Of a stretch of 64,000 nucleotides of DNA, positions 1-9,453 are shown in pieces. The stretch is from Aquibium microcysteis. Lineage in GTDB: Bacteria > Pseudomonadota > Alphaproteobacteria > Rhizobiales > Rhizobiaceae. The stretch covers positions 1,663,001-1,727,000 of the forward strand of contig NZ_CP061080.1 in the NCBI RefSeq assembly GCF_014495845.1. The letters are read 5' to 3'. The position numbers and the translations under genes are program-made. Below the pieces are notes generated by a model. It was not told where the DNA came from. It did not search any database and saw only the letters and a list, made by a program, of their open reading frames with translations. Every line of letters begins with the position of its first letter. The stretch's first letter is position 1.

Positions 1-1133
1 AACAGGTCGTTCCAGAACACGAACCCCATAAAGGCAAGCACCAGAAGCACCCCGGCGCGGTAGACCAGGTCCATGACTCGCTCGGACACCGGTCGGCCAC
101 TCGCCGCTTCAATGGCATAGAAGAGAAGATGCCCGCCGTCCAGCGGTGGCACCGGCAGAAGGTTGAGGACGCCGATGCCGACCGACAGCATGGCGACGAG
201 CTGGATCAGCCATTCGAAGCCCTTTGCGGCCGCCTTTCCGGCCATGTCCGCGATCTTCACCGGTCCCCCGAGCTGACACTTGTCTTCACGACCTGCGACA
301 AAACGTTTCAAGAATTGACCGGTTCGGAGGATGACGTCGCCTGTCTCTGCGACCGCCTGACCCAGCGCCTCGAGCGGCCCGTATTCGACGACTCGCGGCT
401 GCCCGACCTCCTGATTGTTCACCACCCCGATCACGCCCACGCGGATCGTGTTGCCGAGCGCATCGGTCTGCTCGCTCAGTTCGGGCGTCGCGACGAGTTC
501 GATCTCCCGATCGCCGCGCAGCATCACGAAGGTCAGGGAATCGCCGGCGCGACCGGTGACGTGGCGCTGGACGTCGGAGAAGGTCTCGACCCGGTTGCCG
601 TCGACCATCAGGAACCGGTCCCCGGGCTGGAAGCCGGCCGCCTCGGCGGGACTCCCCGGACGCACCTCCGCCACCATCGGATCGGAGACGAAGCGGCCGT
701 AGAGGCCGAACATCACGGCGAAGACGGCGATCGTGAGCAGGAAGTTGAAGAGCGGGCCGGCGACGACGGTCGCCGCGCGCTTCCAGACCGGCTGGACGTG
801 GAAGGCGCGTCTTCGGTCGGCCTCGGAGAGCCCGGCCATCTCCTCCGCCCCGGGCGGCGTGCTCGTCGCGTTCATGTCGCCGACGAACTTGACGTAGCCG
901 CCGAGCGGGATCAGCGACAGCTTCCAGCGCGTGCCGTGGCGGTCGTCGAAGCCGAAGAGTTCCGGCCCGAAGCCGATCGAGAAGGCCTGCACGCCGATGC
1001 CGCACAGGCGGCCGACGAGGTAGTGGCCCATCTCGTGCACGAAGACGACGATCGTGAGCACGAACAGGAAAGGCACGATCGTGCCGATGAGCAGTCCGTC
1101 CGTCCCGAAGATGGATAGTGCGATCTCGCCCAA
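1..1133 (-). CDS. rseP: RIP metalloprotease RseP (site-2 protease), 3' end cut by window
   Basis: Inner-membrane zinc protease that cuts anti-sigma factors and signal-peptide remnants inside the membrane. The zinc motif HEMGH lies at about residues 33-37 in the first hydrophobic segment; one PDZ domain follows (around VRPGSPAEAAGFQPGDRF), and the C-terminal NLLPVPPLDGGHLLF motif of the M50 family is present. The start is placed at a TTG with an AGAGGCGAGA ribosome site just upstream; no ATG gives a complete N-terminus. About 377 codons are visible without a stop, so only a few residues are missing. It follows cdsA on the same strand, as in other alphaproteobacteria, but no dxr lies between them. 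Confidence 0.93.
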   Translation of the reverse strand, partial: MGEIALSIFGTDGLLIGTIVPFLFVLTIVVFVHEMGHYLVGRLCGIGVQAFSIGFGPELFGFDDRHGTRWKLSLIPLGGYVKFVGDMNATSTPPGAEEMAGLSEADRRRAFHVQPVWKRAATVVAGPLFNFLLTIAVFAVMFGLYGRFVSDPMVAEVRPGSPAEAAGFQPGDRFLMVDGNRVETFSDVQRHVTGRAGDSLTFVMLRGDREIELVATPELSEQTDALGNTIRVGVIGVVNNQEVGQPRVVEYGPLEALGQAVAETGDVILRTGQFLKRFVAGREDKCQLGGPVKIADMAGKAAAKGFEWLIQLVAMLSVGIGVLNLLPVPPLDGGHLLFYAIEAASGRPVSERVMDLVYRAGVLLVLAFMGFVFWNDL

Positions 1134-1221
1134 GCTCGATTCTCGCCTCTTGTTTGGCCCCGTGTCGCGGGAAGATGGATGGACAATCCGGGCGACAGGA
1201 TGACGGCGCCGCCCGGGCGGA

Positions 1222-2037
1222 TCAGAAAGCGAACAGACCGGCCGCCGGTCTCGCCGCGCCCGACATGAGCCACCCGACGACGTACAGGGCCGTTGCGGCA
1301 GCGACAAGCCCGTCGACCCGGTCCATGACGCCGCCATGGCCGGGGATGAGGCGCGAGGAGTCCTTGGCGCCGAAGCGCCGCTTGATCCAGGATTCGAACA
1401 GGTCGCCGATCTGGGAGGCGACCGACAGGAACAGCGCGGCGACCGCGAGCACCTGCCAGTGAGCCGCTCCCAGGGCGATCGCGAGGGCGAGGCCGGCAGC
1501 CACCCCGAAGACCGCGCCGCCCACCGCTCCGCTCCAGGTCTTGCCCGGCGATATCGCGGGAGCGAGCTTGGGACCGCCGATCGAGCGGCCGACGAAATAG
1601 GCGAACACGTCGGTCGCCCAGACCACGGCGAAGAGAAAGCCGATCGCCGCCAGCCCCGCCGCACCCGTGCCGCGCAGGGCCGCGAAGGCGATGCAGGGAA
1701 TTGCCGCATAGGCGATGCCCGACGCGCCCCATGCCCCGTGCCCGGCGAAGGAGCCGACCGCCAGGGCGGCGAGCAGGACCGGCAGGGTCGCCACCAGCGC
1801 AACGTCCGCCGGCACGCCGGCTGCGGTCATTCCGAGGGGCACGGCCAGCAGCAGCACATAGGCCGCCCATGCCAGCCGCCGCCGCCCGAGACCGGCCATG
1901 CGTGCCCATTCGTAGAAGATCGCGAAACCCGCGACCGTCACCAGCAGACGGAACGGCAGGCCGCCGAGCCACGTCAGCACCAGGACCACGGGCGCCATCA
2001 CGAGCGCGGACAGGATGCGCAGGCGCAGATTGCTCAT
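1222..2037 (-). CDS. cdsA: Phosphatidate cytidylyltransferase
   Basis: Makes CDP-diacylglycerol from phosphatidic acid and CTP, the branch point of phospholipid synthesis, in the inner membrane. The 271-residue protein is a chain of hydrophobic helices ending in the family signature near the C-terminus (FESWIKRRFGAKDSS followed by PGHGGVMDR). It sits 31 bp downstream of uppS and about 90 bp upstream of rseP, all on one strand, so it is probably co-transcribed with the frr-uppS genes. Length and motif are normal for the family. Confidence 0.95.
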   Translation of the reverse strand: MSNLRLRILSALVMAPVVLVLTWLGGLPFRLLVTVAGFAIFYEWARMAGLGRRRLAWAAYVLLLAVPLGMTAAGVPADVALVATLPVLLAALAVGSFAGHGAWGASGIAYAAIPCIAFAALRGTGAAGLAAIGFLFAVVWATDVFAYFVGRSIGGPKLAPAISPGKTWSGAVGGAVFGVAAGLALAIALGAAHWQVLAVAALFLSVASQIGDLFESWIKRRFGAKDSSRLIPGHGGVMDRVDGLVAAATALYVVGWLMSGAARPAAGLFAF

Positions 2038-2068
2038 CGCGGGACGAACGCTCTGGCGATGCCGGCGC

Positions 2069-2788
2069 TCACGAAGCGACGTCCCTGGCCGTCACGCCGC
2101 CGAAACGTCGGTCGCGGCCCTCGAAGGCGGCGATGGCCCCGTCGAGGTGGTCTTCGCCGAAATCCGGCCAGAAACAGTCGAGGAAGAAGAACTCCGCATA
2201 GGCGGCCTGCCACAGCAGGAAGTTCGACAGGCGCTGGTCGCCGCCCGTGCGAACGATCAGGTCCGGATCGGGCATGCCCGCGGTGTCGAGGAACGCGCCG
2301 AAGGTCTCGGCCGTCACCTGTCCCGACGAGATCTCGCCGGCCGCGGCCATGCGCGCGATCTTGGCTGCCGCGCGGGCGATCTCGTCGCGGGCGCCGTAGT
2401 TGAAGGCGATCACCAGGTTCATCGACACGTTGTCGGCCGTCAGCGCCTCTGCCTCCTCGAGCAGGAGCCTGATGTCCGGCTTGAGGCCCTTGCGCTCGCC
2501 GATCACGCGCACGCGCACGCCGTTCTGGTGCAGTTCCGCGAGGTCGCGGCGGATGAAGAGCTTCAGAAGGCCCATCAGGTCGCTGACTTCCGACGGCGGA
2601 CGCGACCAGTTCTCGGAGGAGAAGGCATAGACCGTCATCCAGCGGATGCCGCGGTCACCCACGGCCCTGACGGTGCGTCGCAGCGTTTCCACCCCCGACC
2701 GATGGCCGACGGCGCGGGGCATGCCGCGCGCCGTCGCCCAGCGACCGTTACCGTCCATGATGAAGGCGATGTGCTCGGGCTTCGGCAT
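2069..2788 (-). CDS. uppS: Isoprenyl transferase (undecaprenyl diphosphate synthase)
   Basis: Cytosolic cis-prenyltransferase that extends farnesyl diphosphate to the C55 lipid carrier for cell-wall synthesis. The 239-residue protein has the N-terminal [13 protein letters not shown] catalytic motif, the FSSENW loop, and the C-terminal PDLIVRTGG...RLSNFLLWQ and AYAE motifs, the last holding the metal-binding Glu. One small oddity is GGDQRLS where most homologues have GGE(H/Q)R. It lies between frr and cdsA with short gaps (32 and 31 bp), as expected for this conserved cluster. Confidence 0.95.
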   Translation of the reverse strand: MPKPEHIAFIMDGNGRWATARGMPRAVGHRSGVETLRRTVRAVGDRGIRWMTVYAFSSENWSRPPSEVSDLMGLLKLFIRRDLAELHQNGVRVRVIGERKGLKPDIRLLLEEAEALTADNVSMNLVIAFNYGARDEIARAAAKIARMAAAGEISSGQVTAETFGAFLDTAGMPDPDLIVRTGGDQRLSNFLLWQAAYAEFFFLDCFWPDFGEDHLDGAIAAFEGRDRRFGGVTARDVAS

Positions 2789-2820
2789 GCTGTTCCTCGT
2801 GCGCGGCAGCGGACGGCCGC

Positions 2821-3381
2821 TCAGACCTGCATGATCTCCGCCTCTTTCTCGGCGAGCGCGGCGTCGATCGCCGAGATGGTCTCATCGGTCATCTTCTGGA
2901 CCTTGTCGGAGCGGCTGCGCACGTCGTCCTGCGCGAGGTCGCCGTCCTTTTCCGCCTTTTTCAGCGCGTCCATGCCGTCGCGCCGGACGTGGCGGGCGGC
3001 CACCCGCGCCTGCTCGGCATACTGGTGCGCGATCTTGACGAGTTCCTTGCGCCGCTGCTCGTTCAGTTCCGGCAGGGGGATGCGCAGCGTCGTGCCGTCC
3101 ATGATCGGGTTGAAGCCGAGGTTCGATTCGCGGATCGCCCGGTCGACGGCCCCCACCATCTGCTTGTCCCAGACCGAGACCGAAATCATGCGCGGCTCAG
3201 GCACCGAGACGTTGGCCACCTGGTTGATCGGCATCGTCGTCCCGTAGGCGTTGACCATCACCGTATCGAGCAGGTTGGACGAGGCGCGTCCGGTCCGCAG
3301 CGAGGCGAGATCGTGCTTGAAGGCGCTGACGGCGCCGTCCATGCGGCGCTGCAGATCTTTCTGGTCGTAGGCAGTACTCAT
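2821..3381 (-). CDS. frr: Ribosome recycling factor
   Basis: Splits post-termination ribosomes together with EF-G. The 186-residue length, the N-terminal long helix, the segment [16 protein letters not shown], the [14 protein letters not shown] stretch and the helical C-terminus ([10 protein letters not shown]) are typical of RRF. It lies 39 bp downstream of pyrH and directly upstream of uppS, the standard bacterial order. Confidence 0.97.
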   Translation of the reverse strand: MSTAYDQKDLQRRMDGAVSAFKHDLASLRTGRASSNLLDTVMVNAYGTTMPINQVANVSVPEPRMISVSVWDKQMVGAVDRAIRESNLGFNPIMDGTTLRIPLPELNEQRRKELVKIAHQYAEQARVAARHVRRDGMDALKKAEKDGDLAQDDVRSRSDKVQKMTDETISAIDAALAEKEAEIMQV

Positions 3382-3420
3382 CGTCTGGCTCCATGCTCGG
3401 GCCGGCAGCGGGCGAACGCG

Positions 3421-4143
3421 TCACGCATCCGCCACGGTCGTGCAGCGGCCTTGTCCTTTCAGAATCGCGCCGAATCCGCCTTGTTCGTGGATCGAATAGA
3501 CGATTATCGGAATGTTGTTTTCGCGCGCAAGCGCTATCGCCGCGGTGTCCATGATGGCCAGCCCGCGCTCGATCACCTCGGTGTGGGTCAGGCGCTCGAA
3601 GCGCACGGCGGAGGGATCCTTCTTCGGATCGGCCGAGTAGACGCCGTCGACCTGCGTGCCCTTGAACAGCGCGTCGGCACCGATCTCGGCGGCGCGCAGC
3701 GCGGCGGCCGAATCGGTGGTGAAGAACGGATTGCCCGTGCCGCCCGCGAAGATCACGACCTTGCCGGCGTTCATGTAGGCGGTGGCCTGGCGCTGCGAAA
3801 AGCTCTCGCAGAGTTCGGGCATGGCGATGGCCGACAGGACGATCGCCTCGACGCCGAGCTTGGAGAGCGAGGTCCGCAGGGCCAGCGAATTGATGACGGT
3901 GGCGAGCATCCCCATGTGATCGCCGGTGACCCGGTCGCCGCCCTTGGAGGCCACCGCCACGCCGCGGAAGATGTTGCCGCCGCCGATCACCACGCCCACC
4001 TCGACGCCCAGCGAGCGGGCTTCGGCAATGTCGGAGGCGATGCGGTCCACCACCGAGACGTCGATACCGAACCCCTGCCTGCCCATCAGCGCTTCGCCGG
4101 AAGCTTTCAGGACCACGCGGCGATACTGTGGCTTGGCGGGCAT
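3421..4143 (-). CDS. pyrH: UMP kinase
   Basis: Phosphorylates UMP to UDP; hexameric amino-acid-kinase-fold enzyme of pyrimidine synthesis. Motifs are the N-terminal VVLKASGEAL, the nucleotide loop VVIGGGNIFRG, FAGGTGNPFFTTD and the DGVYSADPKKDP segment. The start chosen is the ATG preceded by GAGGTGAAG, giving 240 residues starting MPAKPQYRR; an upstream in-frame start would add 14 residues not typical of the family. A strong hairpin lies between tsf and this gene. Confidence 0.96.
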   Translation of the reverse strand: MPAKPQYRRVVLKASGEALMGRQGFGIDVSVVDRIASDIAEARSLGVEVGVVIGGGNIFRGVAVASKGGDRVTGDHMGMLATVINSLALRTSLSKLGVEAIVLSAIAMPELCESFSQRQATAYMNAGKVVIFAGGTGNPFFTTDSAAALRAAEIGADALFKGTQVDGVYSADPKKDPSAVRFERLTHTEVIERGLAIMDTAAIALARENNIPIIVYSIHEQGGFGAILKGQGRCTTVADA

Positions 4144-4188
4144 CTTCACCTCGATCGTTCCGGCTGGGGCGGGTCTGCGATACACGAA

Positions 4189-4214
4189 GGGCGCCGCGAT
4201 GTCACGCGGCGCCC
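4189..4214 (-). terminator. Hairpin between tsf and pyrH (attenuator-like)
   Basis: A perfect 10-bp inverted repeat (GGGCGCCGCG / CGCGGCGCCC) with a 6-nt loop lies between the tsf stop and the pyrH start. It lacks a clear run of U on either side, so it may be a partial terminator or RNA-processing site that uncouples tsf from pyrH levels. Confidence 0.5.
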
Positions 4215-4241
4215 TCGCCTGCAGGCCGATGTCTTCGGGTC

Positions 4242-5165
4242 TTACTTCTTGACGGCCGCCGCCACCTCGGCAGCGAAATCCGTCTCTTCCTTCTCGATGC
4301 CTTCGCCGAGCGCGAAACGCACGAAGCCGGTGATCTTTGCCGGGGCGCCGATGTCCTTCTCCGCAGCCTTCAGCGCCGCCTCGACCGTCAGATCGGGGTT
4401 GATCACGAAGGCCTGCTTCAGGAGGACGACCTCCTCGTAGAACTTGCGCAGGCGGCCTTCGACCATCTTCTCGATGATGGCGTCGGGCTTGCCGGAGCCG
4501 CGGGCCTGTTCGGTGAAGATCGCCTTCTCGCGCGCCACCGCGGCGGCGTCGACCTGCTCGGCCGTCAGTGCCATCGGATTGGTCGCGGCGACGTGCATGG
4601 CGACCTGCCGGCCGAAAGCGCGCGCCGCTTCCGCGTCGCCGGTCGTCTCCACCGCGACGAGCACGCCGAGCTTGCCCAGGCCGTCATTGACCGCGTTGTG
4701 GATGTAGGTCGCGACGGCGCCCGCCTCCACCGTCAGCATGGCCGAGCGGCGCAGGTTCATGTTCTCGCCGATCGTGCCGATCGCGTCCTTGATGGTGTCC
4801 GACACGGTCTTGGCCGATCCCGGATAGGTGCTGGCGGCCAGCGCCTCGACCGAACCGTCGGTCGCCAGCGCGACCTGCGCGATGTTGCGGACGATGTCCT
4901 GGAAGGCGTCGTTGCGGGCCACGAAGTCCGTCTCGGAGTTCACCTCGACGACCACGCCCTTGCCGGCTTCCGAGTTGACGCCGATCAGGCCCTCGGCGGC
5001 GGTGCGGCCGGCCTTCTTGTCGGCCTTGGCGATGCCCTTGGCGCGCAGCCAGTCGATCGCCGCCTCCATGTCGCCATTGGTCTCGTTCAGCGCCGTCTTG
5101 CAGTCCATCATGCCCGCGCCGGTCTTGTCGCGGAGTTCCTTGACCTGTGCAGCCGAAATGCTCAT
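4242..5165 (-). CDS. tsf: Elongation factor Ts
   Basis: Guanine nucleotide exchange factor for EF-Tu. The 307-residue protein starts with the UBA-like domain ([19 protein letters not shown]), followed by the family stretch [14 protein letters not shown] at about residue 75, and two core subdomains ([10 protein letters not shown]). It is downstream of rpsB on the same strand with a 158-bp spacer holding two hairpins. Confidence 0.97.
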   Translation of the reverse strand: MSISAAQVKELRDKTGAGMMDCKTALNETNGDMEAAIDWLRAKGIAKADKKAGRTAAEGLIGVNSEAGKGVVVEVNSETDFVARNDAFQDIVRNIAQVALATDGSVEALAASTYPGSAKTVSDTIKDAIGTIGENMNLRRSAMLTVEAGAVATYIHNAVNDGLGKLGVLVAVETTGDAEAARAFGRQVAMHVAATNPMALTAEQVDAAAVAREKAIFTEQARGSGKPDAIIEKMVEGRLRKFYEEVVLLKQAFVINPDLTVEAALKAAEKDIGAPAKITGFVRFALGEGIEKEETDFAAEVAAAVKK

Positions 5166-5251
5166 CTCAACCTCTCGTCCATTTCCGGGGGAGCCTTCGC
5201 GCGCGCTCGATCGGCGACGCCGGCCGGTCCGGCAGAATTTCCTAGCGAATC

Positions 5252-5302
5252 GGGCGCGGTGCGGGACCGCGCCCCACCGCGTCGCAGATCATTGCGACGC
5301 GG
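5252..5302 (-). promoter_or_regulatory. Two tandem perfect hairpins in the rpsB-tsf spacer
   Basis: Two stem-loops lie back to back: GGGCGCGGT/ACCGCGCCC (9-bp stem, 5-nt loop, 5252-5274) and CCGCGTCGCA/TGCGACGCGG (10-bp stem, 6-nt loop, 5277-5302). Neither has a clear U tract. In Escherichia coli a hairpin between rpsB and tsf gives partial termination and different S2/EF-Ts levels; a similar role is inferred here. Confidence 0.5.
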
Positions 5303-5323
5303 ATGTTACCGAAGGCGGGCGCC

Positions 5324-6085
5324 TCAGGCATTCCCTTCCAGCACCGGCTCGACGGGAGCCTCCTCGGAGGCGCCGATGTCCATGCCGAGCGAGCCCTGCT
5401 GACGGGCGATGCCGTCGATCGCCGCCTTCGCGATCAGCTCGCAGTAGAGCGAGATGGCGCGCGCGGCGTCGTCGTTGCCCGGGATCGGGTAGTCGATCTT
5501 GTCCGGGTCGCAGTTGGAATCGATGATCGCGACGACCGGGATGCCCAGACGCTTGGCTTCCTGGATCGCGATCGCTTCCTTGTTGGTGTCGATCACGAAC
5601 ATCAGGTCCGGGGTCGAGCCCATGTCCTTGATGCCGCCGAGGGCCTTGTCGAGCTTCTCGCGCTCGCGCTCGAGGTTCAGGCGCTCCTTCTTGGTGAAGC
5701 CCTGGGCCTCGCCGGCCAGCAGCTCGTCGAGCTTGCGCAGGCGCTGGATCGAATGCGAGATCGTCTTCCAGTTGGTCAGCATGCCGCCGAGCCAGCGCGA
5801 GTTGACGTAGTACTGCGCCGAGCGCTGCGCGGCATCGGCCACGATCTCGGACGCCGCCCGCTTGGTGCCGACGAAGAGCACGCGGCCGCCACCGGCCACG
5901 GTGTCGGACACCACCTTGAGCGCCTGGCCGAGCAGCGGAACCGTCTGCGACAGGTCGATGATGTGGATGTTGTTACGGGCGCCGAAGATGTAGGGCGCCA
6001 TCTTCGGGTTCCAGCGGTGCGTCTGGTGGCCGAAGTGGACGCCAGCCTCGAGGAGCTGGCGCATGCTGTAATCGGGCAATGCCAT
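5324..6085 (-). CDS. rpsB: 30S ribosomal protein S2
   Basis: Small-subunit protein needed for S1 binding. The 253-residue sequence has the S2 signatures ([20 protein letters not shown] at the N-terminus, [27 protein letters not shown], and [11 protein letters not shown]), and a short acidic C-terminal tail. It is the first gene of the minus-strand translation cluster. Confidence 0.98.
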   Translation of the reverse strand: MALPDYSMRQLLEAGVHFGHQTHRWNPKMAPYIFGARNNIHIIDLSQTVPLLGQALKVVSDTVAGGGRVLFVGTKRAASEIVADAAQRSAQYYVNSRWLGGMLTNWKTISHSIQRLRKLDELLAGEAQGFTKKERLNLEREREKLDKALGGIKDMGSTPDLMFVIDTNKEAIAIQEAKRLGIPVVAIIDSNCDPDKIDYPIPGNDDAARAISLYCELIAKAAIDGIARQQGSLGMDIGASEEAPVEPVLEGNA

Positions 6086-6471
6086 CGTCTTTTCCTTTCC
6101 GGTTCATGCCTCCACGGACCCTCGACGTCCCGAGGTTTCGGGAACGCCACCGGAGGTCTCAGCCGGATTTCTCCCGGACAGACACCAAGGCCCGTGTGTG
6201 GAATGGGCGCGCCTTACGGGATTTCGGCGGCGGATGCAAGCTGCAACCCGAATCTCGCGGTCGCCGTCGCGCGCTCTCTGCTGCGGGCCGCGATGCCCGG
6301 GCGTGCGGCGCAGGAAATGGCGCGACATCGGCCTGCACGACATGGTAGCAACAGACGGGGCACATAACGCAGTCGGCGGCTGGCTTGGGGGAGCGGCATG
6401 ACGGATGCAGTGAACGTCTTGCGGCTGCGTCCGCCGGAGAGCCGCAGGCCGCGCGACACGGGTTCGCGCCC
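6086..6471. other. 386-bp divergent spacer between rpsB and glf
   Basis: No convincing gene was seen. It must carry the rpsB promoter (minus) and the glf promoter (plus); I could not assign clear -35/-10 boxes to either. Confidence 0.5.
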
Positions 6472-7629
6472 GTGACGGCGAAGCGGATCCTCGTCATCGG
6501 CGCAGGGCTGTCCGGTGCCGTCATCGCCCGCGCGCTGGCGCAGGACGGTCATGCGGTCACCGTCGTCGACCAGCGGTCCCACGTGGCGGGAAACTGTCAT
6601 ACCGAACGCGATGCGGACACCGGCATCATGGTGCACGTCTACGGTCCCCACATCTTCCACACCGACGATGCCGAGGTCTGGGACTACGTGAACGCGTTCG
6701 CGCAGATGATGCCTTACCGCCATCGCGTCAAGGCGACCGTTCGCGGCGAGGTCTATTCCCTCCCGATCAATCTGCACACGATCAACCAGTTCTTCCGCAC
6801 CGCCCATGGCCCCGACGAGGCCAAGCGCTTCGTCGGCGCGCGGGTCGAAGGGGCCACGTCCGAGCCCGTCACCTTCGAGGATCAGGCACTGCGCTTCGTC
6901 GGACGGGAGCTCTACGAAGCGTTCCTGAAAGGCTACACCATCAAGCAGTGGGGCTGCCACCCGCGCGACCTGCCGGCCTCGATCCTCAAGCGCCTTCCGC
7001 TGCGCTTCACCTACGAGGACGTCTACTTCGACCATCGCTTCCAGGGCATTCCGGCCGAAGGCTATACGGCCATGGTGCGGGCCATTCTGGATCATCCGTC
7101 CATTGATCTGAGGCTCGGCACCCGGGTCCGCCGCGGCGAGACGAACGGCTACGATCACGTCTTCAACTCCGGGCCGCTCGACGAATGGTTCGGCCATCGG
7201 CTCGGTCGCCTCGGCTACCGCACCCTCGACTTCAGGACGTTTACCTGCAGGGGCGATCACCAGGGCTGCGCGCAGATGAACTACGGCGACGAGGACGTGC
7301 CCTTCACGCGCGTGACCGAGCACAAGCATTTCGCGCCATGGGAAAGCCATTCCCACTCCGTCGTCACCGAGGAGCGGTCGCGGCCCGGCGGCCCGGGCGA
7401 CATCCCCTTCTATCCCATCCGGCTCGTGACGGAGAAGCGCATGCTGTCCGCCTACGTCGAGCTTGCCGGAGAGGAAGAGCGGATGACCTTCGTCGGGCGC
7501 CTCGGCACCTACCGCTACATCGACATGGACGTGACGATCCGCGAGGCACTCGACGCCGCCCGGGCGTTCGGTGCCGTCGTGCGGCAAGGCGGGCGCATGC
7601 CGGTCTTCCAAAGGAATCCGCTGGTCTGA
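6472..7629 (+). CDS. glf: UDP-galactopyranose mutase
   Basis: FAD enzyme that converts UDP-galactopyranose to UDP-galactofuranose for cell-surface polysaccharides. The N-terminal dinucleotide motif VIGAGLSGAVIA, the family segment VYGPHIFHTDD and the SLPINLHTINQFF and WGCHPRDLPASILKR stretches are all present. I chose the GTG start just before AKRILVIG, giving 385 residues, the usual length; a TTG 87 bp upstream is possible but adds sequence outside the fold. No galactofuranosyltransferase or other polysaccharide gene is adjacent, so the product's destination is unknown. Confidence 0.92.
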   Translation: MTAKRILVIGAGLSGAVIARALAQDGHAVTVVDQRSHVAGNCHTERDADTGIMVHVYGPHIFHTDDAEVWDYVNAFAQMMPYRHRVKATVRGEVYSLPINLHTINQFFRTAHGPDEAKRFVGARVEGATSEPVTFEDQALRFVGRELYEAFLKGYTIKQWGCHPRDLPASILKRLPLRFTYEDVYFDHRFQGIPAEGYTAMVRAILDHPSIDLRLGTRVRRGETNGYDHVFNSGPLDEWFGHRLGRLGYRTLDFRTFTCRGDHQGCAQMNYGDEDVPFTRVTEHKHFAPWESHSHSVVTEERSRPGGPGDIPFYPIRLVTEKRMLSAYVELAGEEERMTFVGRLGTYRYIDMDVTIREALDAARAFGAVVRQGGRMPVFQRNPLV

Positions 7630-7726
7630 GCCCGCGATGCCGGACACGGCTCCGCTCGATCGACCGCGACGCGGTCCGCGCGCTCCGGCCGGGAGCTTTC
7701 GTCTTGCGCATCCCGCCGGTCGCGGT

Positions 7727-8011
7727 TCAGCCGGCCTTCGGCCGCTTGCCGCCCTTAACCCGCACCCTTCGGAAAACGGCCACGATCTCCTGGCGCGTCG
7801 CGCTCACCGCCCCGAGGCGAAGTGCGCGGTCGCGCTCGAAGCCGGTGATGTCGTAGTGCGGCGCGGAGGTGCGCGGAGGCCCCTGGTAGAGATGCCGCGT
7901 CAGGCCGAGCCGCGCCGCGAAGCGGTGCAGTTCGGCTTCGTCGTCGGCCATCAGATGGCACCATTTCCGACCGGCCCAGTACCAGATCGGGCTGTCGACG
8001 TAGACGGCCAT
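7727..8011 (-). CDS. DUF4031 domain-containing protein
   Basis: A 94-residue protein matching the DUF4031 pattern: MAVYVDSPIW at the start, WCHLMAD, then ELHRFAARLGL and HYDI. Function is unknown. Members are small soluble proteins with conserved Asp and His residues. It is on the minus strand 4 bp beyond the end of the EipB gene, so the two are probably co-transcribed. Confidence 0.8.
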   Translation of the reverse strand: MAVYVDSPIWYWAGRKWCHLMADDEAELHRFAARLGLTRHLYQGPPRTSAPHYDITGFERDRALRLGAVSATRQEIVAVFRRVRVKGGKRPKAG

Positions 8012-8015
8012 GCGC

Positions 8016-8843
8016 TCAGTTGGAGCAGGTCGCCGGCCTGTCGAAGATCGTCAGGTCGACGAGCTTCCCGTTCATCGAGAATTCGCCATAGTCCATCACG
8101 AGGTCGCGCGTGATGCCGTTCTCGTGCAGCTTGAAGTCGATGCGGTAGTCGGGAACCTCCTCGCCCTCGACGTCGGACAGGTCGAAATAGGCGATGGAGA
8201 CAGGCCAGTAGGCCTGCGTGGCGATGGCCTCGGCGGCAGGGAACTCCTCGGCGGGCATCCGCGCCGTTTCCTTTTTCCCGATGATGACGGTGGTCGTCAT
8301 GATGCGGTCGGCATCTTCCGAGCCGTCGAACAGGCTGGTCTCGTAGAAGCTCTCGCCGGCCTTCGCCTTCTCGATCAGTTCGACGAGGTGCTGGGTCGGA
8401 AAATGCGTCTCAGCCAGTTCGATCTCGGCCGGCACGGGCTGGTCCACGTCGACGATGGTCGTCCCCTGCTCGCGGCGGGCCGACCCCTTCACCTCCCGGT
8501 CGAGCTGCTGGTCGACATAGGACTTCGTGACGAAGTCGAAGGTATCGCCGCGCGGGCCCTCGTAGGTGGTGGTCTGCTGGTCGGTGATCCGCGACGCCTC
8601 GGAGGTGTCGATCTGCGACACGAACCGGAAGGTGACCGTGTAGCCGTCACAGGCCGAACCATCGAACTCGTAGACCATGCGGCCGCTGATCGAGGTGATT
8701 CCCGACCGGTCCGAAGCCTTGCCGAGGACGACGTCGTAGACCGCGCGGTGCGGGGTCAGGATCGGCTGGGCCCGCGCCGGAAAAACGGCGGCGGAACTGC
8801 CGCCCACGACGGCGACGGCGGCGATGAAGCGCTTGAGGCGCAT
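8016..8843 (-). CDS. EipB-family (DUF1849) periplasmic envelope-integrity protein
   Basis: 275 residues with an N-terminal signal peptide (hydrophobic stretch ending PARAQP at about residue 27) and the mature DUF1849 domain, starting LTPHRAVYDVVL. Two mature Cys, one in SACDGYTV and one in the final residues PATCSN, match the conserved disulfide known in Brucella EipB, a beta-spiral periplasmic protein needed for cell-envelope integrity. The assignment of role is by family only. It is divergent from ridA. Confidence 0.87.
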   Translation of the reverse strand: MRLKRFIAAVAVVGGSSAAVFPARAQPILTPHRAVYDVVLGKASDRSGITSISGRMVYEFDGSACDGYTVTFRFVSQIDTSEASRITDQQTTTYEGPRGDTFDFVTKSYVDQQLDREVKGSARREQGTTIVDVDQPVPAEIELAETHFPTQHLVELIEKAKAGESFYETSLFDGSEDADRIMTTTVIIGKKETARMPAEEFPAAEAIATQAYWPVSIAYFDLSDVEGEEVPDYRIDFKLHENGITRDLVMDYGEFSMNGKLVDLTIFDRPATCSN

Positions 8844-8988
8844 GGCGAGACTCCCTCGGGGATCCGGTGCCGACGCGGCGCACGCGATCCGTCCCGTCTA
8901 CGATAGAGAAAAATCCGTGGCGTTTGCGAGGCGAAAATTGCAGATTGCGCCGCCAACCCACCGTATCATTGCCGAACGGAGCCAGCCG

Positions 8989-9453
8989 ATGACCGGAACC
9001 GTCGAGTCCCGCCTTGCCGCACTGGGCGTCACGCTGCCGGCAGCGGCCGCCCCCGCCGCGAACTACGTGCCCTTCGTCCTCTCGGGCAAGCTGCTCTACA
9101 CCGCCGGCCAGCTTCCGCTCGAAGGCGGCCGGCTCGCCGCGACCGGGCTGCTCGGCCGCGACCTCGACACGGCGGCCGGCAAGGCCTCGGCCAGGCTCTG
9201 CGCCATCAACGTGCTCGCCCAGGCCAAGGCCGCGACCGGAGACCTCGAGGCCATCGCGCGGCTGGTCAAGATCACCGTCTTCGTCGCCTCCACGGCCGAC
9301 TTCACCGAACAGCACCTCGTCGCCAACGGCGCCTCCGACCTTCTGGCCGAAGCGCTGGGCGACAAGGGGCGGCATGCGCGCTCCGCCGTCGGCGTGGCCT
9401 CGCTGCCGCTCAACGCGCCGGTGGAAGTCGAAGCCGTCTTCGAAATCGCCTGA
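8989..9453 (+). CDS. RidA family protein (YjgF/YER057c/UK114)
   Basis: 154-residue RidA-fold protein; relatives are enamine/imine deaminases or uncharacterised paralogues. The N-terminal segment with FVLSGKLLYTAGQLPLEGG and the later VKITVFVASTADFTEQHLVA and HARSAVGVASLPLNAPVEVE match the long RidA subgroup common in alphaproteobacteria. The start is an ATG with GGAG upstream. The stop codon is the first trinucleotide of a ~93-bp palindromic element. Confidence 0.9.
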   Translation: MTGTVESRLAALGVTLPAAAAPAANYVPFVLSGKLLYTAGQLPLEGGRLAATGLLGRDLDTAAGKASARLCAINVLAQAKAATGDLEAIARLVKITVFVASTADFTEQHLVANGASDLLAEALGDKGRHARSAVGVASLPLNAPVEVEAVFEIA

